Below are positions 34,248 to 42,712 of a stretch of 56,534 nucleotides of DNA, one piece after another. Made by a program: the position numbers and the translations under genes. The notes beneath the pieces are model-generated. The model ran no database searches and had not been told where the DNA came from. It saw only the letters and a program-made list of their open reading frames with translations. Within the stretch, counting starts at the first letter, position 1, and the number at the start of each line of letters is the position of its first letter. The DNA comes from Candidatus Hydrogenedentota bacterium (GTDB lineage Bacteria; Hydrogenedentota; Hydrogenedentia; Hydrogenedentales; SLHB01): positions 1-56,534 of the forward strand of contig CAIYET010000059.1 of assembly GCA_903925285.1 (NCBI GenBank), given 5' to 3'.

Positions 34248-36572
34248 CTACTGCGATTTTGCCAAGGCCTCCTTGGCCTTCGCGAGCTGCGCACTTTCCG
34301 GATACTCGCGCACGAGTTCCTCGTACGACTTCTTGGCCTGTTCGCGGCTGCCGGCCTTCTCGAAACACTGTCCCGCGCGCCACAACGACTCCGGCGAGAG
34401 TTCGTCGTGCAGGAACAGGATTGCGACGCGCATATAGCTTCGGGCCGCCGCATCGAACTCTTGTTTTGCCTCGTACAACTCGCCCAAGTGGAAGCGCGCG
34501 CGGGCCGCCGTATCGCCCGTGTTCGTATTGGCGGCTTCCTCGTACAGCCGGAAGGCATCCTCGGTCTTGTTCTGCGCCTCGAACAGTTTTGCCATGCGAT
34601 ACCGCGCATCGACGGCGACCGAGCCGCGCGGGTCGGCATCCACCACGGTCTTGTACAACGCGATGGCGTCGTCGGTCTTTCCGGCCTTCTCGCAGCACTC
34701 GGCCATTTTCAGGCGGACGCGTTCCGGATTCGGGTAATCGGGCCGGGCCTTGAGGAGCGCATTGAACGCAACGGCCGCCTGGTCCCATTTCTGCTGGTCG
34801 AACAGCCGCTGGCCGGCCCAGGCATACGTCTCCTCATTCAACGCGACATCTGGAAACTCCGTCATCAGGCGCAGGAACATCTCCATCGCGGCGTCGTAGT
34901 CTTTCGTCTCGTAGCGGGCCAGCGCAACGCCCTTCGCGGCGCGTCCTGCGAAGGTTCCCTTTGCCTCCGCAGCGAGACACACATTGAACGCTTCGATGGC
35001 TTTCACGGGGTCCTTGCCGTCGTGCAACAGAAAATCGCCGATGCGGAAATGCGCCTCGGCGATATGCGGGCCGCTGGGCGCCTTCTCGAGCAGTTTCCTG
35101 AACATTTCCGCGCTGGCCGCGTAGTCCTTCATGTTGTGGTACGTGATGGCGAGCCGGTACAGCGTGTCCTGCTCGACGCTCGAGTCGCCCGGCGCTTCGA
35201 GAATCTTCTTGTACCTTTCGACGGCGGCGGCAAACGAGGAGGTCATGAACTGGGCATCGCCGGCGCGCAACATGGCCTGTTCCGCGAGGATATTGTCGGG
35301 ATACTGCTTTGCGAAGCTTTCGAAGGCCTTAGCGGCTTCCTCGGTGCGGTTGAGTTGCGCGAGACATTCCGCAGCCTTGTACAGCGCTTCCGCACCGAAC
35401 TCGCCGCCGGCGTACTTCTCGGCCACGAGCCGAAACTCTTCGTAGGCATTGTCGAACTCGCCCTTGGCCGCCTGGATCGAGCCTAGTAAAAACGACGCGT
35501 CGCCTATCAGCGCCGGATCGCTCGGGGCTTGCAGGAAGGCGCCGACTTCGGTTTTCGCTTCATCGGTCTTGCCGCCAAGATACAGACACCATGCCTGCTT
35601 GTACTGCGCACGCCCAGCGAACTCCGAACCGGCGTGGTCGACGCGAATCTTCTTGTACAACGCAAGCGCGTCGTCGTACCGCTGCTGCTGTTGCAGGCAG
35701 TTGGCGAGCATGTATTGCATGCCCGCGGCTTCGGGAACGGCCGGATACTTTTTCACGAACGCTTCGCCGGACGCTGCCGCCTCGGCGTACTTGCCCGTGT
35801 GGTACAACGCCCACGCGCAACCGTAATCGGCCTTCTGCGCGAACTGCGAATTGGGAAAGTCCTTCTCGAGTTGCTCGTACGCGCCCAGCGCCGCGCTGTA
35901 CCAACCGATGGCATCATAGGTGTCCGCCGCGCGGAATCGCGCCTCCATGCGCAACGCATCGTCGGCCTTCGACGCGGCTACGGCCGCAAACGCGACGGCC
36001 GCGTTTTCGGTCTCCTTGCGCGTCAGGTAAACGAAGGCAAGTTGATACCGCGCGAAAGGCGCCAAAGGGTTGTCCGGCAACGCCTCGATAAGCGTTTTGA
36101 GCGATTTGACGGCCGCGTCGGTGTTGCCGCTGTCGGCGTTAATCTTTCCAAAATAGTACAGCGCACGTGCACGAATTTCCGGCGCGACGCCTTCCGCCGC
36201 GAGCGGTTCGATCGCTTCGAGTGCGTCCGCCGCCCGCTTGAGAAAATACAGAACCTCGCCCCTGCTCAGCACGGCGCGCTGACGGATATCGGGCTCGACT
36301 TTGCCTGCCAGCACCTTGTCGAACGCTTCGAGCGCCATGGCATAATCGCGCGCCGCATATGCGGCTTCGCCCAAACGGTATTGCGCCACCGACACGTGCT
36401 CGCCTTGCGGATATTTTTCGAGATACGCCTTGTATTCTTCGACGGCCTCTTTGTGGAACCCGCGCTGAAAGAGGCCGTTTGCGAAGTCGAATTGCGCCTG
36501 GTCCGGCGGTTCGGCGTATGCCATGGCCGCCAAGAGGACGGCCGCCAGCACTGTGAGACGCCGCCGTGTCAT
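34248..36572 (-). CDS. Large exported TPR protein of the exbBD operon
   Basis: A 774-residue protein with a signal peptide ending MAYAEPP (about residue 20) followed to the end by tetratricopeptide repeats; typical blocks are AQYRLGEAAYAARDYAMALEAF, ALYKAAECLAQLNRTEEAAKAF and ARFHLGELYEAKQEFDAAARSY. It resembles YbgF/BamD-like and other outer-envelope TPR scaffolds. Its ATG overlaps the exbD stop (ATGA), and AAGGAGG lies 9 nt upstream. The context implies a periplasmic protein working with the ExbB-ExbD motor. Confidence 0.85.
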   Translation of the reverse strand: MTRRRLTVLAAVLLAAMAYAEPPDQAQFDFANGLFQRGFHKEAVEEYKAYLEKYPQGEHVSVAQYRLGEAAYAARDYAMALEAFDKVLAGKVEPDIRQRAVLSRGEVLYFLKRAADALEAIEPLAAEGVAPEIRARALYYFGKINADSGNTDAAVKSLKTLIEALPDNPLAPFARYQLAFVYLTRKETENAAVAFAAVAASKADDALRMEARFRAADTYDAIGWYSAALGAYEQLEKDFPNSQFAQKADYGCAWALYHTGKYAEAAASGEAFVKKYPAVPEAAGMQYMLANCLQQQQRYDDALALYKKIRVDHAGSEFAGRAQYKQAWCLYLGGKTDEAKTEVGAFLQAPSDPALIGDASFLLGSIQAAKGEFDNAYEEFRLVAEKYAGGEFGAEALYKAAECLAQLNRTEEAAKAFESFAKQYPDNILAEQAMLRAGDAQFMTSSFAAAVERYKKILEAPGDSSVEQDTLYRLAITYHNMKDYAASAEMFRKLLEKAPSGPHIAEAHFRIGDFLLHDGKDPVKAIEAFNVCLAAEAKGTFAGRAAKGVALARYETKDYDAAMEMFLRLMTEFPDVALNEETYAWAGQRLFDQQKWDQAAVAFNALLKARPDYPNPERVRLKMAECCEKAGKTDDAIALYKTVVDADPRGSVAVDARYRMAKLFEAQNKTEDAFRLYEEAANTNTGDTAARARFHLGELYEAKQEFDAAARSYMRVAILFLHDELSPESLWRAGQCFEKAGSREQAKKSYEELVREYPESAQLAKAKEALAKSQ

Positions 36573-37003
36573 TGCGGCTTGCCTCCTTGCGGTTCTTCGC
36601 GCAACGCTGCAAAAGAGACATTCCAGATATCCGCCTTCCGGCAGCAATCGAGCACGGAAATGGCCTTGCCGAGATTGGCCTCGCGGTCGCCCCGCACGAT
36701 GATCGCGCCGCCGGGGAACAACTCGGCGACGCGCTTGAGGACGTCCTGCAACTCGTCGAGGTTCATCTCGCGCCCATTGAGGACAATCCCGCCGTCCTTG
36801 CGGATATTGATGTAAATCTCGCCCTGCGACCGTTCGCTCTGCACGGCGCTGTTCGCCGTCGGAAGCGTGATGTCGACCTGGCTTTCAATGCTCGAATAGG
36901 ACGATATGACCATGAAGAAAAATAACGTTACGAACAAGATGTCGACGAGCGGCACGATCTGAATCTGGTCAGCTTCTTCCTGGAATCGACGTCCGAATTT
37001 CAT
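36569..37003 (-). CDS. exbD: ExbD/TolR-family biopolymer transport protein
   Basis: A 144-residue protein: short cytoplasmic N-terminus, one membrane helix (IQIVPLVDILFVTLFFFMV) with the proton-channel aspartate (Asp21) in PLVDILF, then a periplasmic domain (IYINIRKDGGIVLNG). With ExbB it forms a proton-driven motor that energises TonB or TolA-like partners. Both ends overlap neighbours by 4 nt (ATGA). Confidence 0.92.
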   Translation of the reverse strand: MKFGRRFQEEADQIQIVPLVDILFVTLFFFMVISSYSSIESQVDITLPTANSAVQSERSQGEIYINIRKDGGIVLNGREMNLDELQDVLKRVAELFPGGAIIVRGDREANLGKAISVLDCCRKADIWNVSFAALREEPQGGKPQ

Positions 37004-37773
37004 GTCTCGCGCCCTCGCGCCAGCAACTCGACAATCTCGCTGGCCTGGGCTTCGACCTCCGCGATAATCTTCACAACACGGCCCCGGAGGTAGTAGTACA
37101 CCACGAACGACGGAATGGCCACCACCAATCCGCCCACGGTGCAGATCATCGCTTTGGACACATTGGACGCGACGGCTATGCCTTTAACCTGCGCGTTATC
37201 CGCGGCAATCGAACTGAACGCCAGCACCATCCCCCAGACCGTTCCCAGCAGTCCCATCAACGGCGCGACCACGCCAATATTGTTCAAGTAGGAAATCTTC
37301 TGCCACAACGTCATGGCGCCGCGTTCGCCTTCGCTCTCCATCGCCTCTTGGATCACGTAGCGTTCGTGTCCCGCCATCTTCAGCCCCGCGCGGGCCACAT
37401 TCGCAAGCATTTCGTCGCGTCCTTCACAGGATTGATACGCGCCGCGCAGGTCTCCCGCACGGATCTGGCCGAGCAATCGTTTCGCGAGCGTCGGCGGCAC
37501 TTCGCGCTTCGGCGTGACGGTCAGGATGAAGTAGATCGCCATGGCCATCGCGGCAAACCCCATCGCTATCGTGATCCACAGGATTGCCCCGCCCCATTTG
37601 ACCATCAGCAACAACGTGACTTGCTGTCCCGCCATGCTGCTGGCCGCCGATTGTGGACCGGGCGCGGCAGACGCCGCAGGCGCGGTAGGCGCGGGTTCCT
37701 GCGCGCACACGCTCCACGCGCAAACGGCCAACATGAGTGTCAGCAAGGTGAGGGTCAGCAGCCTGTATCGCAT
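37000..37773 (-). CDS. exbB: ExbB/TolQ-family proton channel
   Basis: A 257-residue protein with a signal-like N-terminus (ending SVCAQEP), an Ala/Pro-rich linker, and three membrane helices: WGGAILWITIAMGFAAMAMA, then LNNIGVVAPLMGLLGTVWGM, then AMICTVGGLVVAIPSFVVYYY. The GLLGTVWGM and TVGGLVVAIP blocks are typical of ExbB/TolQ/MotA. AAGGAG lies upstream of ATG 37773. Operon order: exbB, exbD, TPR gene, lysA. No TonB, TolA or receptor gene is visible. Confidence 0.92.
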   Translation of the reverse strand: MRYRLLTLTLLTLMLAVCAWSVCAQEPAPTAPAASAAPGPQSAASSMAGQQVTLLLMVKWGGAILWITIAMGFAAMAMAIYFILTVTPKREVPPTLAKRLLGQIRAGDLRGAYQSCEGRDEMLANVARAGLKMAGHERYVIQEAMESEGERGAMTLWQKISYLNNIGVVAPLMGLLGTVWGMVLAFSSIAADNAQVKGIAVASNVSKAMICTVGGLVVAIPSFVVYYYLRGRVVKIIAEVEAQASEIVELLARGRET

Positions 37774-37863
37774 GGATAGGGACTCCTTTTTTCAGCGGAA
37801 ACACCACGAGACTCTGATCATTATTATGCCATTGGCGCTTAAAAGGTTGCAATGACTATGAGA

Positions 37864-37937
37864 GGCTTTAGGCTTTAGGCTGTAGGCTGTAGGAAAGAAG
37901 CCTGAAGCCTACAGCCTACAGCCTAAAGCCTAAAGCC
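37864..37937. repeat. Perfect heptamer hairpin array (GGCTTTA/GGCTGTA)
   Basis: Arms 37864-37893 and 37908-37937 are perfect 30-bp inverse copies made of 7-nt units (GGCTTTA twice, GGCTGTA twice), loop 14 nt. The stop codon of the glycosyltransferase (37930-37932) is inside the right arm. Confidence 0.9.
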
Positions 37938-39117
37938 TTACTTTCATGAGGCGGAGGATATGGCCGCTCTTCACTTCCACGCGGTGTTCCCAGGAATTGG
38001 CGCGCGCGATGACTTGTCGGACCTCGTGCAATTCGGGGGCGTCGTTGCGTAGCGACGCTTCGACGCGCGTAATAAAGTCGTCGTGGGATTCCGCTATCTC
38101 GACCACGTCCTCGTAAACCCTTACGGAAGGCAACGCCTCGCTCACGACCGGCTTGCCGGTTGCAAAATACTCCTGCAACTTGAGCGGGTAGATGTTGCGC
38201 GTCGCGTCGTTGACCATGTAGGGGACAAAGAGCACGTCGAAAGCTTTCAAATAGGACGGGAGTTCGGCAATGGGCCGATTGCCAAGCAGGTGCAGGTTTG
38301 GAATCCCGCGCATGGGACTCAGGTCCATGTCGGCGCGTGCCGGTCCGACCAGGACGATCGACCAATCCGGCCTCTTCTTGGCGAGGTGGACGACGAGTTG
38401 GACGTCGAACCGCGCTGGGTCGATCACGCCGACCGTTCCGACAATCGGATGTGGCAGATGGAGGACGTCTTCGGGGATTGGCGTTTCGGGAAGGGTGGCC
38501 TTCGAGAAGTGCGCGTAGTCCGCAGCGTGGTAGACCACATGCGTCTCGCGGTTGTACAAGGCGCGCTGCTCCTTCATGTTCTCGGTGCCGGTGAACACGA
38601 CATCGGCCTGGCGGCACAGGCGCTCTTCAATCCAATCGAGCAACAGGATGGCGTTCGGATTTTTCTCGTAGTTGACCCATTCGTCGCCTGTATCGTATGC
38701 CGTCGCGAGGGCATTCATGCGTTCGACGGCCATGCCGTGCAACGGCGAGAAATTCCACACGATGGGCCTGCCGAATCCGAGCCGCGCCGCAACGCGTTTG
38801 ACCAGTTTCGCAAGCAGCCATCCGTTGACATCGAGCGCGCTGCGCATCAGCGAAACCGGCAAGCCGCTGAACGGGAGAAACACGTGCGGCGGATGATATA
38901 CGAAGAAGTTCTTCGATATTTCCTGAACGCGCGGACCTTCCCAGTACCCCGCGCCTTGCGGATCGCGCTTCTTCAGGAAATAGACGAACGGACGCGGGAC
39001 GTCCACGTACAACACGCGGTTGTGCGGGGCCAAACGCGTCGCAATCTGCTGCGGCAACGACCAACTCGCGCGCCAGTCCGAAAACGCAAACGCGATAATA
39101 TCGTATCCATCGAGCAC
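37930..39117 (-). CDS. Glycosyltransferase (GT-B, family 4-like)
   Basis: A 395-residue GT-B protein. C-terminal donor domain: GTVGVIDPARFDVQLVVHLA, WSIVLVGPA, LHLLGNRP, and the acidic block YPLKLQEYFATGKPVV with the usual Glu. N-terminal half: DDYDIIAFAFSDWR-like opening and TAYDTGDEWVNYE. Acceptor unknown; members build capsule, teichuronic or exopolysaccharides. GTG start 39117 has a perfect GAGGTGA 6 nt upstream. The C-terminus (KVRL) runs into a heptamer array and is probably altered. Confidence 0.85.
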   Translation of the reverse strand: MLDGYDIIAFAFSDWRASWSLPQQIATRLAPHNRVLYVDVPRPFVYFLKKRDPQGAGYWEGPRVQEISKNFFVYHPPHVFLPFSGLPVSLMRSALDVNGWLLAKLVKRVAARLGFGRPIVWNFSPLHGMAVERMNALATAYDTGDEWVNYEKNPNAILLLDWIEERLCRQADVVFTGTENMKEQRALYNRETHVVYHAADYAHFSKATLPETPIPEDVLHLPHPIVGTVGVIDPARFDVQLVVHLAKKRPDWSIVLVGPARADMDLSPMRGIPNLHLLGNRPIAELPSYLKAFDVLFVPYMVNDATRNIYPLKLQEYFATGKPVVSEALPSVRVYEDVVEIAESHDDFITRVEASLRNDAPELHEVRQVIARANSWEHRVEVKSGHILRLMKVRL

Positions 39118-39133
39118 GGCAAATCACCTCAAC

Positions 39134-39208
39134 TAGGAGTTAGGCTTGAGGCTTCAGGCTACTCCGCACTTCCTGAAGCCTGAAGCCTGAAGCCTAACTC
39201 CTAACTCC
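39134..39208. repeat. Heptamer array (AGGCTTG/TGAAGCC/TAACTCC)
   Basis: Left arm 39134-39161 has four 7-nt units (TAGGAGT, TAGGCTT, GAGGCTT, CAGGCTA); right arm 39174-39208 has five inverse units (TGAAGCC three times, TAACTCC twice); loop 12 nt. The tsaD stop (39194-39196) is within the right arm. The array fills the 76-nt gap between tsaD and the glycosyltransferase gene. Confidence 0.85.
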
Positions 39209-40186
39209 TTTGTTGCACAACGGCAAATTGGGATCGGGCGTGACACGGAAATCGCCGCGCAAGCCGTGGCGGAAGCGCGAATCCCCGGCGGCGGCAATCA
39301 TGGCGCCGTTGTCGATGCAGAGGCTCAAGTGCGGCATGTGGACGGGAATCGGCAGTTCCGCGACGAGGCGTTCGCGCAGTAGACGATTTGCCGCGACGCC
39401 GCCGGCCAGAACAAGTCGCGCCGCGCCGGTTTTCTCGATGGCCAGTTGAGTCTTGGATACGAGCACGTCCACCGCAGCCCACTGAAAACTCGCGGCAAGA
39501 TCCGCGATCGAGGCCGTCTGCCGTTGCCGCGCGTACAGGACGGCCGTCTTGAGCCCGCTGTAACTGAATTCGAGTTCGCCGCTGTGCTCGAGTCCGCGCG
39601 GAAAGCGGATCGCGCGCGGATTGCCCGCTTTCGCCGCTTCTTGAATCGAAGGCCCGCCGGGATAGGGCAGTTCGAGCATCCGCGCCACCTTGTCGAAAGA
39701 TTCGCCCACCGCGTCGTCGCGCGTCGAGCCGAGCAAGCGGTATTGGTGCGGTTCGTCGCACGCGATCAGGCAAGTATGCCCGCCGCTCACGACAAGCGCC
39801 AGAAACGGGAACGTCGGCGGATTGTCCGACAGGAACACGGAGAAGATATGCCCCTCGATGTGATGAACGGGAACGAGCGGCACGTTCCAAGCGTACGCCA
39901 AACCCTTGGCAAATCCTACGCCAACCATCAGCGACCCCATCAGCCCGGGACCGATGGTCACAGCGACGGCCTCGACGGCCACGCCCGCCTCGTCGATGGT
40001 TTGCTGGGCGAGTTGCGAGATGCACTGCGTGTGGCGGCGCGACGCGATCTCCGGAACCACGCCGCCGAACTGCGCGTGAATCGGTACTTGCGACGCCAGC
40101 GCCGACGCGACGATGCGCCGTCCGTCTTCGACTACCGCAATGCCCGTCTCGTCGCACGAAGTTTCAATACCCAGAACAATAGCCAT
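39194..40186 (-). CDS. tsaD: tRNA N6-threonylcarbamoyltransferase subunit TsaD
   Basis: A 330-residue protein of standard length. Blocks in order: IETSCDETGIAVV, FGGVVPEIASRRH, VHHIEGHIFS with metal His109 and His113, VVSGGHTCL, DDAVGESFDKVARML, PGGPSI, and AGGVAANRLLRERL. It transfers the threonylcarbamoyl group from TC-AMP to A37 of ANN-decoding tRNAs, with TsaB and TsaE. GGAGG precedes ATG 40186. The last residues (KGVRS) come from a heptamer array. Confidence 0.95.
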   Translation of the reverse strand: MAIVLGIETSCDETGIAVVEDGRRIVASALASQVPIHAQFGGVVPEIASRRHTQCISQLAQQTIDEAGVAVEAVAVTIGPGLMGSLMVGVGFAKGLAYAWNVPLVPVHHIEGHIFSVFLSDNPPTFPFLALVVSGGHTCLIACDEPHQYRLLGSTRDDAVGESFDKVARMLELPYPGGPSIQEAAKAGNPRAIRFPRGLEHSGELEFSYSGLKTAVLYARQRQTASIADLAASFQWAAVDVLVSKTQLAIEKTGAARLVLAGGVAANRLLRERLVAELPIPVHMPHLSLCIDNGAMIAAAGDSRFRHGLRGDFRVTPDPNLPLCNKGVRS

Positions 40187-40201
40187 ACCGCCTCCGTTTG
40201 A

Positions 40202-40601
40202 TTAAAGAGTATAGCGCAGGCACAGTGGCAAGGGACAGTCCCCCATCGCACCCCGAAGGCAACCATGTCTGATTGTGCCGAAGATCGGAATTTTCATGCG
40301 GTCCGCGCCGACGTTTCTTCGCGCGCTCGTATGCTCGTAATCGTAATCGAGAGAAACTACGGCGCAGAGATCGCTTGTCGATCCATCGATGCAGTTGTTC
40401 GCCCTTGTCTTGCGTGGAGGCGGGTGGCTCGGACGACGCACCGCCCCATTGGCCCCACCGTACTCATGCATGGTATGCTCCAGGTCATAACCATGTTTTC
40501 AATGGTCAGCCAATTTCCGGCCTGAAACGAGATAGGCAAGTGTAATTTGGAAACGAACCACCAAGCATGTGAATTAACGAGAGAATAGGTTTGAGCAAAT
40601 T
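40202..40601. other. 400-bp gap without a supported gene
   Basis: Several open frames of under 90 codons exist on both strands but lack ribosome sites and family features. A GGGACAGTCCCC palindrome occurs at about 40230-40242. No heptamer array or promoter is evident upstream of icd. Confidence 0.5.
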
Positions 40602-41837
40602 ATGAACACCTACAAACATACCCGTATCCCGGCGGGCGAGAAGATCGTTGCTAACGCCGAAGGCGTGTTGCTGACACCCGACCGCCCGATCATCGCCTTC
40701 ATCGAAGGCGACGGCACCGGTCCCGATATCTGGCGCGCGTCAAAGCACCTGTTCGATGCCGCCGTGAAGCACTGTTACGGCGGCAAACGTGAAATCGCCT
40801 GGATGGAAATCTACGCCGGCGAAAAGGCCAACAGCGTGTGCGGGACGTATCTGCCCGACGAAACCCTCGACGCCATTCGCGAATACGTCGTCGCCATCAA
40901 AGGACCGTTGACCACGCCGATTGGCGGGGGATTCCGCAGCCTCAACGTTACGTTGCGCCAAATGCTCGACTTGTTCGCATGCGTGCGGCCCGTCCGCCAT
41001 TTCCCCGGCGTGCCCAGTCCGGTCCGCGAACCCGAACGCGTGGACATGGTCATCTTCCGTGAAAACACCGAAGACGTCTACGCCGGTTACGAGTTGAAGT
41101 CGGGCACGCCCGAGGCCGCCAAACTACTCGCCTTTCTCAAGCAGGAATACGGATGGGATATCCGCGCCGATTCCGGTCTCGGCATCAAGCCCATTAGCGA
41201 ACGCGCCACCAAACGAATCGTCCGCGCCGCCATCCAGTACGCGCTCAAAAATGGACGCCGCTCCGTTACGCTAGTCCACAAAGGCAATATCATGAAGTAC
41301 ACCGAGGGCGCGTTCCGCAACTGGGGCTACGAACTCGTGCGCGAAGAGTTCGCAGACGTCGCCATAAGCTGGGACGATTGCGGCGGCAATCCCGGCGACA
41401 AGATCCTCGTCAAGGACACGATTGCCGACATTTTCCTCCAGCAGATCCTCACGCGGCCCCGCGAATTCGAGGTCATCGCCACGATGAATCTCAACGGCGA
41501 CTTCATGAGCGACGCCCTCGCGGCGCAAGTCGGCGGCATCGGCATCGCACCCGGCGCAAACATCAACTACGAAACCGGCACGGCGGTCTTCGAGGCCACA
41601 CACGGAACCGCGCCCAAGTACGCCAACCTCGATGTGGTCAATCCGAGCAGCCTGATCTTGTCCGGCGCGATGATGTTCGACCACCTCGGTTGGATCGAAG
41701 TGTCCGATGCCATTACCGCCGCGTTGATAAAAACGTTCCAGGCCAAGACCGTGACGTACGACTTCGCACGGCTAATGGAAGGCGCGCGCCAAGTCAAGTG
41801 CAGCGAATTCGCATACGCCGTAGCCGAAGTCCTATAG
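40602..41837 (+). CDS. icd: NADP-type isocitrate dehydrogenase
   Basis: A 411-residue homodimer-type isocitrate dehydrogenase. [13 protein letters not shown] places the phosphorylatable/substrate serine at position 113 exactly as in E. coli, and [12 protein letters not shown] puts the catalytic tyrosine at 160. GIAPGANIN and EATHGTAPK complete the fold and coenzyme site. It converts isocitrate to 2-oxoglutarate in the TCA cycle. Ribosome site weak. A heptamer array follows the stop by 11 nt. Confidence 0.93.
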   Translation: MNTYKHTRIPAGEKIVANAEGVLLTPDRPIIAFIEGDGTGPDIWRASKHLFDAAVKHCYGGKREIAWMEIYAGEKANSVCGTYLPDETLDAIREYVVAIKGPLTTPIGGGFRSLNVTLRQMLDLFACVRPVRHFPGVPSPVREPERVDMVIFRENTEDVYAGYELKSGTPEAAKLLAFLKQEYGWDIRADSGLGIKPISERATKRIVRAAIQYALKNGRRSVTLVHKGNIMKYTEGAFRNWGYELVREEFADVAISWDDCGGNPGDKILVKDTIADIFLQQILTRPREFEVIATMNLNGDFMSDALAAQVGGIGIAPGANINYETGTAVFEATHGTAPKYANLDVVNPSSLILSGAMMFDHLGWIEVSDAITAALIKTFQAKTVTYDFARLMEGARQVKCSEFAYAVAEVL

Positions 41838-41848
41838 TCGAGAGCAGA

Positions 41849-41898
41849 CTTCAGGTTACATCGCACTTCCTGAAGCCAGAAGCCTGAAGCCTGAAGCC
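41849..41898. repeat. Heptamer array (TGAAGCC)
   Basis: An inverse unit CTTCAGG at 41849-41855 faces four units TGAAGCC, AGAAGCC, TGAAGCC, TGAAGCC at 41871-41898. The stretch CGCACTTCCTGAAGCC is shared word for word with the array at 39134-39208. Between icd and the histidine kinase gene. Confidence 0.8.
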
Positions 41899-41923
41899 TA
41901 CGAGTTACGGAAGGAAGGGCTGC

Positions 41924-42622
41924 ATGGATATCGACTCACCGGAACGGCGCGAAGCCCTCTATCGGATCTTCCGAGACCACCAAGTCGGGTTGTGCGTCAA
42001 CAGCACCGCGCATGACATCAACAATCTACTCGGCGCCATTCTGTCATACGCCGAGTTGGTCGAGTTGACCGACGATCTGCCCTGCGAAACGGTGCACATG
42101 GCCGGCCAGATCGGCGTCGCCGCGCGGAGATGCGCCGCACTGGTCCAATTCCTCTCTGACATCGCCCGGCGCGAACAACCCGATTACACCATGTTGAATA
42201 TTGCAGCGTTCGTCGGACGCGCGCTCGACCTGCGCCGCTACGATTTCCGCGTCGCGCACGCCGGACTGGAATTCGACGAGGCCTGTGGCGACCGCACGAT
42301 CATGGCTCACGCACAGAAACTGCAAATGGCGTTGCTCTACCTCCTCGCCAATGCGCTCGAAGCCGTCGCGGATTCCAAAGACGCGAAAGTCCGCGTGACG
42401 CTGGCCACACAAACGGATTTCGTCTCCATCTCCATATGGAACTCGGGACCGCCGGTGCCCGAAGCCGACCGCGAACGCATCTTCGAGCCGTTCTTTACGA
42501 CGAAAGGAACAGGCCACTTAGGCTTGGGCCTCACCCTCGCCCGCAACATCGCCCTCGATCACAACGGCAGCCTCACGTACGACGAAACCGAAGGATGCGT
42601 ACTGCGCCTATCCGCCCTCTAA
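41924..42622 (+). CDS. Soluble histidine kinase without sensor domain
   Basis: A 232-residue protein made only of a kinase core: H-box NSTAHDINNLLGAILSYAEL (phospho-His30), N-box LLANALEA (Asn143), an NSGPPV G1-like block and EPFFTTKGTGHLGLGL (F/G2). No membrane helix, PAS or receiver domain. Signal input must come from a partner. It might phosphorylate the HD-GYP response regulator at 13202, but nothing in the sequence proves this. GGAAGG is 9 nt before ATG 41924. Confidence 0.85.
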   Translation: MDIDSPERREALYRIFRDHQVGLCVNSTAHDINNLLGAILSYAELVELTDDLPCETVHMAGQIGVAARRCAALVQFLSDIARREQPDYTMLNIAAFVGRALDLRRYDFRVAHAGLEFDEACGDRTIMAHAQKLQMALLYLLANALEAVADSKDAKVRVTLATQTDFVSISIWNSGPPVPEADRERIFEPFFTTKGTGHLGLGLTLARNIALDHNGSLTYDETEGCVLRLSAL

Positions 42623-42631
42623 TGACGCCGC

Positions 42632-42712
42632 AATTAGGAATTAGGAATTCTGAATGTCAACCGACCCGCGCTCTTCTCCATGTACTAATTCCTAATTCCT
42701 AATTCCTAATTA
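42632..42712. repeat. Heptamer array (AATTAGG/CTAATTC)
   Basis: Left arm AATTAGG twice plus AATTC (42632-42650) faces four units CTAATTC x3, CTAATTA at 42685-42712. The stop codon of the minus-strand membrane gene (42710-42712) is part of the last unit. It occupies the gap between convergent genes. Confidence 0.8.

Noticed and set aside
35529-36815. 428-codon plus-strand frame opposite the TPR gene
   Set aside because: Arg/Val-rich antisense shadow without ribosome site or motifs.
40265-40545. Small plus-strand ORFs of 86 and 90 codons before icd
   Set aside because: No ribosome site, no recognisable motifs, overlapping frames of equal quality.
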